Origin: Sambucus nigra
Taxonomy: Eukaryota > Streptophyta > Magnoliopsida > Dipsacales > Adoxaceae
Length of the DNA stretch: 64,000 bases
Direction of reading: 5' to 3'
Assembly (NCBI GenBank): GCA_949130495.1
Contig: OX422215.1
Span: 67,533,244-67,597,243, forward strand
Both the position numbers and the translations under genes were made by a program. Positions 1 to 13,400 of this stretch are shown one piece after another (positions within the stretch are counted from its first letter, which is position 1; the number at the start of each line of letters is the position of its first letter). The notes beneath the pieces are model-generated. The model saw nothing but the letters and a program-made list of their open reading frames with translations, had not been told where the DNA came from and ran no database searches.

Positions 1-15
1 CTTGAATCGAGATAC

Positions 16-868
16 CTAATTCACATCTCTCGCATCCTCGTCCGATGTTCTCTCATCAAGTAACTCTCTCAACTCCTCAACGTCCCTCTCAAATTCGGTA
101 TACGTTCCCTCACGCTCATGGCTCGATACTAAACAGGACCCTAGGGCATCTCCACAATAAGTTTCCTCGAAATACTCCTCTATGATCTCGTCGATTAGGC
201 TCACCGCATGAAGATCATCTTCTTCTCCCTTATGTTGGGCTATATGGAATATGTTAGTCTTTAAGGTCATGTTCCCAAAGGTGAGTTGTAGCTGCCCATT
301 TAGAGTATTGATAATGTCATTAGTTGTATCTAAAAATGGGCGCCCAAGAATGATAGGAACATGATTGCTCGAGGTGAAGGAGGGCTCCGTGTCCCAAATG
401 ACAAAGTCTACCGGGAAGTAGAAAGTGTCAACTTGGATGATCGCGTCCTCAACTATACCTCTTGGGATCTTCATGGTTCGATCCGCTAACTGGAGAGTGA
501 TCTTTGTGGGCTTGAGGTCGCCCAGATAAAGTTTCCTATAGATGGAATAAGGGAGGATATTGACACTTGCGCCCAAGTCAAGTAAGGCTTTTTCAATTTT
601 ATTTTCTCCAATGATGCAAGAAATGGTGGGTGCACCGGGATCTTTGAATTTGGGCGGGAGATCATTGAGCAGGATGGAGCCCACGTTTTGTGATAGAAAG
701 ACATTTTTTCTTTACCTTCATCTTCCTCTTCACTATTAACAAGTCCTTGAGGACTTTCGCATAAGCGGGAATTTGTTTAATGGCATCGAGGAAAGGAAAA
801 TTTAATTTTACTTGCTTAATCACGTCTAGCACTTCATCATGGGGGTTTCCTTTGTGATAAGGAACCAA
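16..868 (-). pseudogene. Aspartic protease region of element D
   Basis: An uninterrupted 222-codon frame (684 to 16) holds a whole retropepsin domain. The active site reads LLDLGASVNILP at about residues 35-46, that is D-L-G-A-S, a form common in Athila/Tat proteases where DTGA or DSGA is usual. The flap-distal motif IILGRPFL is at about residues 111-118. An upstream frame (868 to 662) overlaps it in another phase, with 'FPFLDAIKQIPAYAKVL', typical of the linker before protease in Athila polyproteins, so a frameshift separates the two. The family's role is to cleave the Gag-Pol polyprotein inside the particle. The domain itself looks well preserved, but the polyprotein around it is broken, so I call it a pseudogene. 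Confidence 0.75.
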
Positions 869-1110
869 CTTTTAAGGAAATGGTTCCACGGTAGGTGGTT
901 TCACTACTACCTCGGGCTCACTAGTGTCGTCTTTATCACTCTCATTCCATGGGACATCTTCGGCCTCTTTCGTGCCGGGCGAAATCCCTTGTCTTTGGTT
1001 GCATCGTGTGGGGGAGGTGATAGATCAATGACTCTCCCACTACGAAGAGTGGTCACAGCTTGACATTGCTCCTGATGTTCTGTCGAGGTAGAGCTAATAC
1101 TAGTTTGACC

Positions 1111-2456
1111 TTAGGGTGGTCTTTGGCCCTGGGCAGGAAACTTGCCTCTCTCTTGGATACTCAACGATGATTGCAAATTTGAAATGTTCGCATTCATGTC
1201 TTTGATCATGCGCTCATGCCTGGAATTAGTTGCATTCTTGATATTAATAAAGTGGTTGATCGCATCCTCGATATTTCTCCACGGTGGAGTGATATATGCT
1301 CCTTGAGGTGGTGGTGCTTGCACATGTCCTTGCATGTGTGGAGCTTATTGAAAGTGCGGTGGTAGAGGAGGGGCAACATGTGAATTAGGATTCATCGCAG
1401 CATGTTGTTGCCCATAGCTAAAACCAAGATGGTTTTTACATAAAGGGTTGTAAGAATTCTCATACGGTGCACCGAAATTACTCTTGAATCCTCCTATACC
1501 ACTTACTTGTTCTTGAAGCATAACTTTGTAGGCGTGTATCGTCGGGTATTCCTCAGTTGAATGACCCACCTCACAAATCGTACACACCTTCTCGATGGGG
1601 TTTGGGATGGATCCAGTTAGTCCTCTTCCATATACTTCAAGTAGGTCTCGCATTCCTTTCTCAATTACATCAAGTCGACAGTCCGTCATAGAATTCTTTT
1701 CTACGTGAAATAGGTCGGACATCGATGGAGTGGTGGTCACTTGGCGATTTCGATTTTGAGCATTAGGGTCAGATGTATCCCAGGATTAGGTAGTCTCGGT
1801 GACATACCTCAGGTGAAGCTCAGCATCGTTGGCATCTAAGTCGACAAATGGACCATCGCACATGGTTTCAATGAGTTTCTTGGAATTAATGTTCAACCCA
1901 TTATGGATAAAGGAAATTATTTGCGTTTTATCAAAACCATGATGGGGACACGAAGTAATTAACTCATTGAAATGCTCGGAGCATCGATCAAATGACTCCT
2001 TTTCTAATTGTCGAAAAGTTTGAATTTGAGCCTTGATGGAGTTCATTCAATGTGATGGAAATATTCTCTTGAGAAATTTAGATTGTAGCTCGTTCCATAA
2101 TGAAATCGAATTTGTAGGTAAAGACCATAGCAAGGTCTTAGCCTTATCCTTTAGCGAGAATGGGAAGAGTTTAAGGCGGAGCACATCTTTTGTGCAAGTT
2201 TCATCACTGATAGTCTCGCATGCCTCCTCAAATTCCATGATGTGGGATATGGCTTTTATGATTCAATTCCATAGTAAGTGGGAAGTATCCGGATCATCCC
2301 ATTCCTAAAGAGAAATTGCCCTGCATTATACAGGAGTGAAATGCATCCCGGAGTGACAGTGCGCTCGGGATATAAGACATCTCTCAAAGGGCGATACGGG
2401 GCCTCTCCCTCACCGGCAGCTGCACTACTGTATTGAGACATATTTCTCTCACTCAA
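1111..2456 (-). pseudogene. Gag remnant of element D
   Basis: Pieces of one Athila-type Gag lie in order on the minus strand: 2456-2256 (N terminus, PLRDVLYPERTVTPGC), 2238-2047 (KLFPFSLKDKAKTLLWSLP, the capsid region), 2046-1786 (TFRQLEKESFDRCSEHF and CPHHGFD), 1740-1345, and 1335-1111. The 2238 and 2046 pieces share a frame and are split by one stop codon; the others are shifted. At about 1584-1540 lies the zinc knuckle CTICEVGHSTEEYP, whose last Cys is Tyr. Gag normally packages the RNA, but this copy cannot be translated whole. Confidence 0.75.
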
Positions 2457-2788
2457 AGACTATGTATCCTCACTTGGTATAATCGGAGCGTGCTATAAAG
2501 TGTGTCCTAAGAGGGAAAAAGGAGTGTTATTTGCGATTGAGTATGACGGTGTGGGAGGTAGAATCCAGAACTGTGGAGCATTAGGAGTGTGAGGGCTATT
2601 AGGGTCATACTCAACAATCAGGTTTTCGTGAATGTGGGTTGGGTATTATTGGGGGTTGGAGTGAGTTCAGAATTTTGCATTAACAAGCTTGTGAGAGATG
2701 ATGAGGAATTTTTTTATGTTTTTGGAATTTTTTGAAATTTTTGGTCAAAGCTTAAGATTGACTTGATCTAATCCTAAGTCTACTTAGA

Positions 2789-2806
2789 TCCCTGGCAACG
2801 GCGCCA
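2789..2806 (-). other. Primer binding site of element D, tRNA-Asp type
   Basis: The minus strand reads TGGCGCCGTTGCCAGGGA. This differs at one base from the well-known tRNA-Asp-type site TGGCGCCGTTGCCGGGGA of Athila/Tat elements. It starts six bases inside the LTR edge at 2813, where minus-strand DNA synthesis would begin. Confidence 0.85.
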
Positions 2807-2812
2807 AAAACT

Positions 2813-4376
2813 TGACGCGACTAAGAATGTGTCTCACAAATGCGTACTCTCTAGGCTCATGTGCAAGCCTGTCACTCAAGTAATAATCCGATAAGTCGGG
2901 TATCGATCCTCAGGGAATTAGGGCAACAGAGTTGTGACAATGTTGGACAGACGAAGAAATCCTAACTCTAAAGAAAAAGAAAAAAAAAGATGATTAGTTT
3001 TGGGAATGGACTACAACTAAATGAAATTTTGAAAATATATATTTAATGAACTAAAGTGTGGAGTGAATGCGACTATTCTAAATTATCTAAAATGCTAATG
3101 ATGAATAACTTAATACTTAAACTATATGATGAAGGAAACAGGATGGGAATACAATACCTCAACCCTAGTGTATTGCAGATATAAAACTAACCATAAATTT
3201 AAGTGATAAATTAGACCCAGAATTTAGTACTCCCAAGCATTACGTATATGAGGTTCAAGCCAGCACCATACTTAATCAGAGGACGAGTAAATCGGTACAC
3301 ACAATAGCGACACTCGCATTGCATTCTAAAGCATCCCGATTACCCGAAAACAAACGAGAATCAAAGATCTACAATGGTTGTGTTGCTACGCAATACGGTC
3401 GTAATAAATTATTAAATTTATAGGATTAATTTTATACACATGCAACTAACACACCAGGTTGAGTTCATGCATCCCGACCCTTATAAAACTAGCCGGACAT
3501 GTTAAACCTAATTATGCATAAAACAATTACGTTGCATGTGAAAGAACTCATGATAAAACTATATTGAAACATGCAAATACGTATTATGAACCCAGGAATC
3601 GTTTGAATTAAGTAGGAAAAATAACCATGCAAAAACAATAATAATAAGAATGAAACTTGGATTAAAACTCGAAAACAAACCCGGAATGAATCAATCTTGA
3701 AGCAAATAAGTCAAACTATGTTCCTAGATGATCTTCTACCTTTTCCTCTATCAAAAACTATGAAAAACTATTAAGAACCTCCTTTCCTAAGTCATTAGCT
3801 TTGTATAAATACAACTTAGAATGAGTTGTAACCTAATGGAACTCATTGGACCAATCAGAATAAAGGAGCAATTTCGCGCATCAGGACCCCCGAATCGGTT
3901 CGCAGGTACCCCGAACCGGTTCGACCTGGTTTTGGGAATATTCGTTGGTTTTGGCCTATTTTTCCTCTTTTCAATACCTAGAAAATTTCTCATGTTTTCT
4001 TCTGTTCTTCTTGGATTTTTTTCTCAACTTCAATTGATCATAACTCTTCAACCATAACTCGGATTTAGATGATGTTTCTTCCATCGTTCTCGTTGTTCCG
4101 AGATTTTTGACTTTCCAGTTGACTCATCCTTCTAGATTCGAATGCAGAATTACTAAAATACCCTTGAACTTGCCATCCTAGCCTTTGTTTCGATTTCTCT
4201 TTTGTACCGCTTGCATAATTAACCTATAAAACACATAGGAGAAACATGAAACACAAAATACTTGCCAACGAAGGCTAGTAGCATAAATGTGAGTAAAATC
4301 CATATTGATTGCACCACTCGGGTTCACAAATGTACTGAAATTAAGGGAATAAATATACAATATTTATGCCTAATCA
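2813..4376 (-). repeat. 5' LTR of element D
   Basis: The segment runs, on the minus strand, from TGATTAGGCATAAAT (4376) to CGCGTCA (2813), giving TG...CA ends and 1564 bp directly before the primer site. It holds two palindrome-type motifs at 3892-3902 and 3912-3923. No good coding frame is present. The right boundary is inferred and could shift by a few bases, since an alternative TG lies at 4380-4381. Confidence 0.65.
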
Positions 4377-4702
4377 GGCATGTTGCCCAATTTATATCAT
4401 TTATTTTATTACCAGCGTTTTTATTACGTGCATTCGATATGGTTATATAAATGTTTAACGAAAGTTATCGATTTTTTATTTATTCATTTCATTTGTTATG
4501 TATATTACCGTGTGTATGGTTTTAATTTTGCATTAAGTTGTAAAAAGATTAGAAAGTTTAAAAAAATTTGACACCCGTCCTAATAGGTTACTAGTAATTA
4601 ATTTGGTTTTTGATAGTGATGCTGAGAATGAACCACATGAGATTCCTATCTTAATTTGATATAGGACTGATCACCCGGTATTTTATTTGGCGGGGTGTCA
4701 TA
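4377..4702 (+). repeat. 3' tail of a Tekay/Del-like LTR interrupted by element D
   Basis: This stretch aligns by eye with the last 320 bp of the solo LTR at 6620-9921. Shared blocks include CATTCGATATGG against cacttcgatttgg, GACAC/GACGC followed by CTAATAGGTT, AGTGATGCTGAGAATGAACC, and the end GGCGGGGTGTCATA. The last bases should read TGTCACA, so one transition is assumed. The rest of this LTR would lie beyond element D, outside the window. Confidence 0.7.
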
Positions 4703-5026
4703 GGTTTACATGAGAATGAGGCAACCCTAGAGAGAAAACCATAGAGAGAGAAACATTGGGATAAACATTAACCTCTATCTCAAAAGGTCAACACATGAGT
4801 TAGGCTTTGGGGAAGAGATAGAATTTAAATAAGAAGGAGAGGAATATGACCTATATTTTTAACACGTTCTTCTATATCTTGAAGAAATAACCATCCAACC
4901 AAGATGAACGGTGGATAATGTAACTAATTATGTCAATTTGAAAGGTAAAGGCGGTCACCCTAATTAGACTGACCATAGTGCTGCTGGTATAAAGTATAGA
5001 ATAATCTTCACCTAGGAGAAGGACGG
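4703..5026. other. Unassigned AT-rich stretch
   Basis: No gene, terminal repeat or recognisable element piece was seen. It may belong to the far (3') part of element B, since it lies between the LTR tail and B's antisense gene remnant. Confidence 0.4.
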
Positions 5027-5549
<523 letters not shown>

Positions 5550-5639
5550 GGCGGGGGAGAGTGGGAGATGGGAGAGGCAATGAGGGAGGCCGAACAGGCT
5601 AAGAAGTAAAAGAATGATAAGACTCCTCCCTCCACTCCT

Positions 5640-6619
5640 TCACGGGGTAATAACCGTCAATAATATACTCTTCCATAACCATAAATGTTCAGGGTTCATC
5701 CATGAGCAATCGGCTATATGAAGGGAAAAGAGACATTTACTACTGGTGATTCGACATATTAGAAGGACAAAGTCAATTATTCAGTAGCTCGGGCTACCAT
5801 ATTTCCTAAGGACATTTACTACTGAACTTGAATACCTTCTACATAGAGTGCCTTCACTAGGAAGGGCTCCTCCATGGTGTTCTGGTAATTAGATTTTTAA
5901 TTTGATCATTCTATGTGTTTGTCTTTATTTTAATAGTTACAAAATTTTATTTTATTTTTCCTTGTTGGCCATGCAAATGCATGAGGCGGCATATCAGGCC
6001 GACCATCTATTGAATAGGATTAACATTATTCATACTAAGCCACGTCATGAAGAATTATTTTACTAATAAAACTAACAAGATCGCTAAGCTTTAGGGGAAA
6101 TTCAAGGTGGAAACCCCCTACAATGATAAAGTGGTGAAGTAGGTTAATCTCCTTCAGTTGGAGTTCCATAGAGTTGACTCTGAACTTGCAATGTTGAAGG
6201 AGGCATTTTCTTCAAAGACATTGGAGAAGATGATCATTCATAGACAAAAGAGGGTTATTTAGTCTAGTTAAGTGGCCGACCAAATGAAGCTTTTAGACAA
6301 AGTCTTCGAAGTGGGTGTTCAAGAGGTTATTACACAACTTGGCTATCATGATTTGATTGCCTTCAACCTTGAATGGCTCGCTGGTCTTTAAAGGTACACT
6401 CTCCCAGAAAATGATCCAGCGTATGATGAACATCCCATAAAAGCCCATCATAGGTGAAAGTGAAACCTCCCTTGCATCCATCCAGGATGTTGAGTAGTCA
6501 GTCGTTGAACTTGTAGCTCATACTGAGGTGACTGAGCAAATAAACGATGTTTTTGTCAGCTAGGGGAGTTCACCACCAGCTGCCTTAGGTTTTTTTCTCT
6601 TTTTTTCTTTGAATGTAAA
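5640..6619 (+). pseudogene. Antisense gene remnant of Tat element B, C-terminal part
   Basis: On the plus strand, opposite to B's pol, degraded coding-like pieces can be read: 'AMQMHEAAYQADHLLNR' near 5970-6020 after a probable intron (GTAATTAG donor near 5884), helical charged sequence to about 6550, then 'SARGVHHQLP' near 6555-6585. The piece continues after the solo LTR for about 70 bases from 9922. Position and direction match the C-terminal end of the PMD gene in element C: plus strand, between integrase end and 3' LTR. I do not recognise a domain in what remains, so its kinship with a PMD gene is inference from layout. Many stops show it is dead. Confidence 0.4.
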
Positions 6620-7064
6620 TGTAATACCCCGTACTTTTATGGATATTTAAATTACAAAAGTGGGTGTAATTTGATAAGTAGAGTAATTACTGTGAATAGT
6701 GATTTTGGAATTAATGAATGTTAGATTATTACCGATGTGTGTTACATCTACTTTTGGGACTAAGTAAATGAGTCAAAATATTTTTATGTCATGTCGCAGT
6801 TAGGTAAAGCGATGAGAAATATTGCACGTTGGAGAAAATGCGTGTTGAGAAGTGTTGGGTCCGATTAGTGAATTTTAGTTAAGTGACTCGGATGGAGATT
6901 TCGAGTGCACGGTTGGTTTTGAAATGACCAAGTAAGTCAGAATAGAGTACCTGGGGTAGCATTTGGGTTTCGAGGACGTTTGGACAAGTAGGGACTCACA
7001 ATTGAGTAAACAAGTCAAAATTTGGGTTTTATAAAGGATAACCCTTATCTCTTCTCTTATAACA

Positions 7065-7067
<3 letters not shown>

Positions 7068-7127
<60 letters not shown>
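7068..7127. repeat. (GA)n microsatellite
   Basis: About 30 uninterrupted GA units lie inside solo LTR1, just downstream of its TATA-like box. This is a common place for CT/GA tracts in transcribed leaders. Confidence 0.95.
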
Positions 7128-7134
<7 letters not shown>

Positions 7135-7650
7135 GAAATAAGAGAAAAGAGAAAGGAAGAAATAAAAGAGGAGAGAAAAGGGGATTTCCAGCCAAACTCC
7201 ACGGGATTCGACTCGAGGTCGTCAGATTTTATCCACGAGGCAAGTGTTTAATTTCTTTATTCATTTGAGTGTGTGTATCTCATATTATAATATGTAAACT
7301 ATATGATTTTTGGGTTGGAACCCTTGAAATAAAATTGGGAAATTTGATTTTGAGTTCACAAATTAATGTGTTGTTAACTCTTTATGAATTCTAGTGTTAA
7401 ACCCATGTTAATGGTATGTATATATGGTTAGAAATGGGATGAAATGAGAAATGAGAGTTTAAATGGCTTTAGGGTTTAAATCTAAGAGAAATTATTCTAT
7501 CCCATAAATAATTGATGTGTTAGTTATAAATCAATGATTGGATGATTATATTGTTGTTAGTTGGGATTAGAAACCACAAAATGGAGGTTGAGATAATTTT
7601 GGGGATTTTAGAGAAGAAGAAATCACCCGAATTGTAAGCCTGGGTTCAAG

Positions 7651-7848
7651 CAAATTGATTTGCATTTGGGGTGAATCGATTCGCTTAGGAAGACCTGTAG
7701 GACTATCTCAGGTCGAATCGATTCACATTTGGAACGAATCGATTTACACCTGAAGACCTGAGTACTGATCATGTTCGAACCAATTCGGATTTAGATCGAA
7801 CCTATTCATTTTTCCGAATCGATCTGTAGCCAGGGCAAATCGATTCGC
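7651..7848 (+). repeat. Cluster of GAATCGATTC-type palindromes in LTR1
   Basis: Within 200 bp lie CAAATTGATTTG (7651), GAATCGATTCG (7673), GAATCGATTC (7715), CGAATCGATTTA (7735), TTCGAACCAATTCGG (7774), CGAATCGATCTG (7815) and CAAATCGATTCG (about 7836). Each is a perfect or near-perfect inverted repeat with a central TCGA-type core. Function unknown. Confidence 0.8.
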
Positions 7849-9921
7849 ATCATCATGAATTGAGAATTTTTCTTCGTTAAGTGTAGGGGGAGTTAAATTA
7901 TAAATTGGAGATTATCATAGGGGATTCTAGATGTGATATTAGGACTTCTAGATAATGGAATTGAGGGTGAGTAAAACTTCAGTTGAAAGAGAGAACCTTG
8001 GATTAGTTGAGTGTACAATCCGGGGTATGAACTTAATGAATGTTTAGGATGAGTAACATTCGCGATAAGCCTTCGGCAATTGTGTTTATATATTTATGCA
8101 TAGAGAATAATATGGGTAAATTATATTTGAGTGAATTCTAGGATGTGACTAGGATGGAATTTAGGATATGGGCTAGAGAGGATTAAGCTACTATACGGTA
8201 TGTCTTTATGGACGACTATTATAATAGGTGATGCGATGCCTATGGAAGTAAAATAAGTTGTGTGTATACTTATTTAATCATTACGAATCGGTATATTCGG
8301 GTTTATATAAAATCCTTAAAAGTGATTAAGGTGTGAGTTAAATCTTAAGTAAGAGTATACTTATAGGTTTAGTATTTTAAGTGTGTGAATACTTATATAC
8401 TATTACGAATGTGAACATTCGGGATTTTGTCTATCGCTCTGAGAGTTTGGCAATTATAGCCAGGGTATATTGAGAAGTGATATATTTTATATACGGGTGC
8501 TGTTACAGTATATATATGATTTGGTTATAAATATATCGGTACGTGAATGATATATTTATGTATACATTTATCTCTAGTGCTATCTAGGGAGGTTATGCGA
8601 TGTGGGTGAATCCCCTGGCTTAAGGAGCAGGGAGAGTATAGTCCTCGGGGCATATCGTCCCACATATGGGTGCGATGATGATTCCACTTTCAAGAGGTAA
8701 TATGACCTCCTCCACCGTTTAGTATTTTTAACATGATCTTGAGTGAGTCAGACTTGGTACCTGGGTTAAGTTGAGTATACCCTGATGATGATAGCACGTT
8801 GAGACTGCATCCTCGAGTTATAGATCAGGGGATGGTTATTATACTTTTGATTGTGATATAGGTATAAATATACTTGTTGCGTATAGTATATTGCACGTAT
8901 ATGAAGATGTGATATCATATAATTTAGACTTGTGTAAAGTGTAAGATGAATAAGGTCTTATTCTCATTCTGGGAGATTTTTATCCGAATTTAAACTGTGA
9001 TTCGTATATTAAAGTGAGAATTATATATACGGGATTTTATATACTAAAGTGAAAATGGTATTTTAAACTAGTGAATGTTTCAGAATATGAAGAGAGTGTG
9101 TGTGTGTGTGTGTCTGTATATATATAATCGATGATTATATCAATTAAAGCTTATGTGATAGCTTACGGTATAACCTATATAATATCATGGGAGGTAAGTG
9201 ATAGTTATGAGAATTCAGAGGATGTGTGAAAGAGAGTAGTTAGGCAAGGTAGATTAACTAGGTTATTTAAAATGTACACGATAGGTGTGCACTATTAGAA
9301 GAGGGGTGAGGGGTATCTCATGGGAGTGCGATACCAGTTTAAATATGAGAGATTTCATATTTTAAAAATATAGAATTTGATGCACTTGCTAAATATTTTC
9401 AAAACTCGGGCTCTGACCCTTTCTTTATTTTTCCCTCTCTCTTGCTACATATGTATATATATTAGGTGTCCAGACACAAGGATGCTTGAATGATGATTCT
9501 TTCGAGTCAAACGTTGCAGCAGCAACTGTGGATTCCTGCAAGATTATTTTGGACACCTCTGTCCTTGTGATCTAGATAGGAGGTATTGTAGTAACATTCG
9601 GACTGATGGTCCAATTGTATTCATTTATTATTTTATCACATTTTAGTTTGCGGCACTTCGATTTGGTTGTATTATATATTGTATCGAGAGTTCGTTTATC
9701 TTGTTTCATTTTAGTCCCTTGTATATAAACTGTTGTGATTATTTTCCTTATGGTTGGTTTGGTTAAAAAGATTGGTAAATTAAAATTTTGACGCCAGGCC
9801 TAATAGGTTGTTAGTAATGTGTTGGTTTTCGACAGTGATGCTGAGAATGAACCATATGAGATTCCTGTTTTAATTTGGTATAGGATTGATCACCTGGTAT
9901 TTTATTAGGCGGGGTTTCACA

Positions 9922-10499
9922 GTAAGTTGTTTGTATCCACCTTGTAGGCCTTTTTTCATCCCTTTTAAGTTAATGAAAGAATATTTTTTTTGTTATTTAC
10001 CTCTCAATATTCTTACTTTATGAACAAGGCAAGGACTTTTTCTTATGAACGGTGGAATGTAGGCCTACGGCCAACTCCATTGACTTGTGCAATTAATTCA
10101 GCAGTTCAATGTTATAATTAATCTTACTAATTGAAAATTAATAACTTAATACTTTAGTTTAACTTAATTAGTAGTTAGTGAAGCTGGTATATGTTGGTCG
10201 GCTTTACTAATTTGTCAAATTCATCGTCTAACCAACATATTGACTAAAGCTTGCAAGTTAACAGTCTTATTTAACTTAATTAGAAATTTTTTCCACTAAT
10301 TTAAGTGGGTTTGATGCCAAATCTTAGGCGACCAACTTATTATACGCCATACCACCAATTATTAGGTGGGTTTATATTTATTTTAGGTCATCCAAGCCAA
10401 GTTTGTTTATACCATTATTTTTAAGTGGGTTTTGATGATGAAGTTCAACTCGAAAGTAGAGACATGTTAAATAAGTCCATTTATTAACAAGTCATCTAT
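9922..10499. other. Element B: end of antisense gene, then spacer
   Basis: The first 70 bases continue the plus-strand gene remnant cut by solo LTR1 (a Phe-rich end, then a stop and AT-rich DNA). The rest, to about 10500, is AT-rich spacer with no gene seen. It fills the same place as the 500-bp spacer between PMD gene and integrase in element C. Confidence 0.45.
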
Positions 10500-13400
10500 G
10501 TTGAACTAAGACATTTTCAAAATGTAACTTATATACTTACTGATAAAAAAATTCATTTGGTTCATGCCATTTCAGAACCTACATATTTATGTGTTGTCCA
10601 ACTCTTACAAGTTATATGATACACCCCCTCCCTTTGAGACATTTTTATATAGTCATTCCTAGCTCAGTGCTAATTTTTTACTGGAGGGTTTCTTAGCGGC
10701 TAGAAGAAGCATCCTGAGCACTAAATAGCCAATCAGAATTCTCTGAATTTAACCTTCCTATTGTGATATTTGAAGAACTTTTATTGATACTATAAGGTGA
10801 ATGAGAGATTGTTCTTTTCGTGTAATAACTCGTATTTTCTGTGCATTATTTAATTGTGAAAATAAATTATGTTTGATTATTGTGACATGTGATGTCACTA
10901 TTTATATATGTTATATTATTCGTATTTAAAATTGGACTCAATATACTATCAATCATTTATTAAATATTTAGAACAGACGCAGTATTATGGGCAACTATAG
11001 AATCGTCAGGGATTTGGTAGGGTTTTCTTTTTTGGATTATCCCCTCAGTATCGGGTTCCACCGATTGTGAAGTAGTTTCTTATAATTTCATGTTGCAATT
11101 AATTATTAAATAATCTATATTTGGACTCATACTCGATAAATATTAGTTTGTGTAGTATCATATTTTTGTATTGACTTTTGGGGTGTTTAGAATGCCCAAT
11201 TTGACTTAATATATTAGGGTTTAATACCATTGGGTTGACAAATAACTTGGCAAGAGTTTTATACCATTTAGAAGGTTATTTGGATTCATTAGGTTGGGGC
11301 TTAAGTGAGGCCTATGGGAAATTTCATGGGAAGTATATTTATAAGGTTAGAAGACTAAACCTAAAACACATTTAAGGTACCCAAATGAGAAGAGGAATTG
11401 GAGGATTTTAGGATTGATTCCTGAATAAAACCATAAGGCAAGTTTATCTAGTATAGAAATATATTTGTTTTCGTGTTATAGTGTAGTTATTCATTGGAAT
11501 CAAAACATAACTATATTGAAATATGATTTTGAGGATCAATTAACTAATTTTGTGATTAGAATTGGATTTGATGTTTTGTTGTTATTGATTAATTATATGG
11601 AAGCTTGGGGATTCATCCATGGAGTTTTGGAGAGAGAAATGAGGGCTTTGAGGGGTCAAAATTTATAGATAGAAGAAGGGTTCTCATATAGGTACCCTGT
11701 ATCAATCATCCCTGATGTTCGATGGCTCGACCCCCTAAAATTATATATAATCGAATTACGAATACATGGGCACTGGTTTCTTATTTTGGATTTTTTATAA
11801 ATTTCTTATGAATATTTCACCAACGGTACAAAAGGCTAAAATTCTGGATTGGTGATTTAGGGTCTAGGCTTTATATTGGTTAGTTTGGTTAGGGTTTTGA
11901 TCGAAGAGTTGCTTTGGGATTATAATGAATTATAATGAGTTTATGACTTATTTGGTACGAATATGTAAGTAATAGGTTGGCGCCTTCGGAGTTCGGGTTA
12001 GGGTTAGAAATGACTGATTATACTTAATATAGGTATTAGCCAATAATATAAAAAAATTAATTATAATTAATTGGGTATGATTATGTAACTCATTTATTTA
12101 AGGTTGTATGTGTTTGTTTAAACCTGATTACAAAGGATTGTACTTATTTTTATGGTTTACGTGAAACATATCGGGTGTGAATAGTTGTGGGATACGTATT
12201 AGGGGATATTCGTATGGGGCGTATGTGATGGAGATCGTGCTAGTACCCCGATAGATAAAGACAAGCTTTGCCTTGGACATAATTACCCCAGATACTACGC
12301 ATTAAACATACATGTTTTATCTAGATGTGATTCACGGGGTGATCATTTCATATAATCGGGGGTATTAGGACATATAATTGGTGTGAAGGCGTAATGATTA
12401 TCCCTTGTAGATGCTTTAAGGTTATAGGTGTGGCATAGCCTAAAACTATACCTAGTACACGTGAGCGATCATCGAAAGTAGTAGAGTTAGACTTCCATTA
12501 TGTGAAGGCTTGAGAGTAGCCCATTTATGATGTACGTGGGACAGACCGTACTTATGTGTATGTAGTCATAGAGACCGCCTTCCTATATATTTCATCTACT
12601 TGAGATGTATTTACTTGTATAATTATATAACATTTACTTATATTGAGATGAGATGGATAAAACGTAATCATAGGGTTCACATGGTTTTGGGATTAAACGC
12701 ATGTGATATTTATGATTATTTGGTTTGGGATAACATAAAAACAACTGAAAAATGAGAGGAAGATGAATAGTTATATTGTAACCCAAACTCAGTTATAGTC
12801 TTACTCTTCATAAACTTATTGTTAGTGTTGTTGTTGTATCGTTTTTACAGGCCTTTGGTTGTTTTTGTTATCTTCGACTTGAGATGTTCGTTGGTGCATT
12901 ATCTCTAGCAAAATCATGATTTATCATTTCTAGGGTGTAGGTGTAGTGTCACTCCTCTATACTTGTATTTACTTATTTTAGTTCAGCTAATGGTATTGTA
13001 TTTCAGTTATGTTCCCGAGTCAGAGATTGAATGAGAATTATTTATATCCCAGCAATGGCAATTTTTATATAGGCGATGATTGGCATCATAGCTTATTTTA
13101 TCTTTCTCAGTATTTTTTTATATTTATTTAAATTACTTGTTCAATTTTGTTCAGTTCATTATGTTGAGAATGTCACCAGATGTTTTTTATTACCGTGATT
13201 TTAGTATTAGAACTAATAAATATATCTATGAATTTTACGGGGTATCACACTTCACTCCTCTACTAGGCTAAGATCATGAGATAGGGATTCATCGTTGTGG
13301 ACGTCCTAAAAAATCTCAATACTTAGAGTTGGTAGGCCAATTTTCAAAGGGATGAATGCTTCCATTTTGTATGCTAAAGAGTATGGGGTTTCCCCTATCG

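Larger units (their letters stand above)
1..4376 (-). mobile_element. Athila-like Ty3/gypsy retrotransposon D, 5' part
   Basis: Read on the minus strand the order is long LTR (4376 to 2813), tRNA-Asp-type primer site (2806-2789), gag remnant (2456-1111), then aspartic protease (868-16). Reverse transcriptase and the 3' LTR would lie left of position 1. The DLGAS protease and the gag opening 'PLRDVLYP' fit the Athila branch of Ty3/gypsy. The right boundary at 4376 is inferred: a minus-strand TGATTAGG start sits there, and beyond it the sequence aligns with the tail of another LTR type. The 5-bp target duplication cannot be checked because the left end is missing. Confidence 0.8.
6620..9921 (+). 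mobile_element. Solo LTR of a Tekay/Del-like Ty3/gypsy element (LTR1)
   Basis: The 3302-bp segment begins TGTAATACCCCGTAC and ends GGCGGGGTTTCACA, so TG...CA termini lie in an imperfect inverted repeat (TGTAATACCCCG versus TGTGAAACCCCG). Flanks are GTAAA (6615-6619) and GTAAG (9922-9926), a 5-bp target duplication with one mismatch. No gag-pol is inside, so it is a solo LTR left by recombination between two LTRs. A TATA-like TTTATAAAGG is at about 7028, a GA microsatellite at 7068-7127 and a palindrome cluster at 7651-7848. Very long LTRs starting TGTAAYACCCC are typical of the Tekay/Del chromoviruses; the lineage call rests on that alone. Confidence 0.85.

Noticed and set aside
6875..7195. 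106-codon frame with a Leu-Ser run
   Set aside because: Translation of the GA microsatellite inside solo LTR1.
10816..13254. Using TTTCG/CTTCA as a firm target duplication for solo LTR3
   Set aside because: Only three of five bases match. The insertion call rests on the LTR ends and on the split integrase frame.
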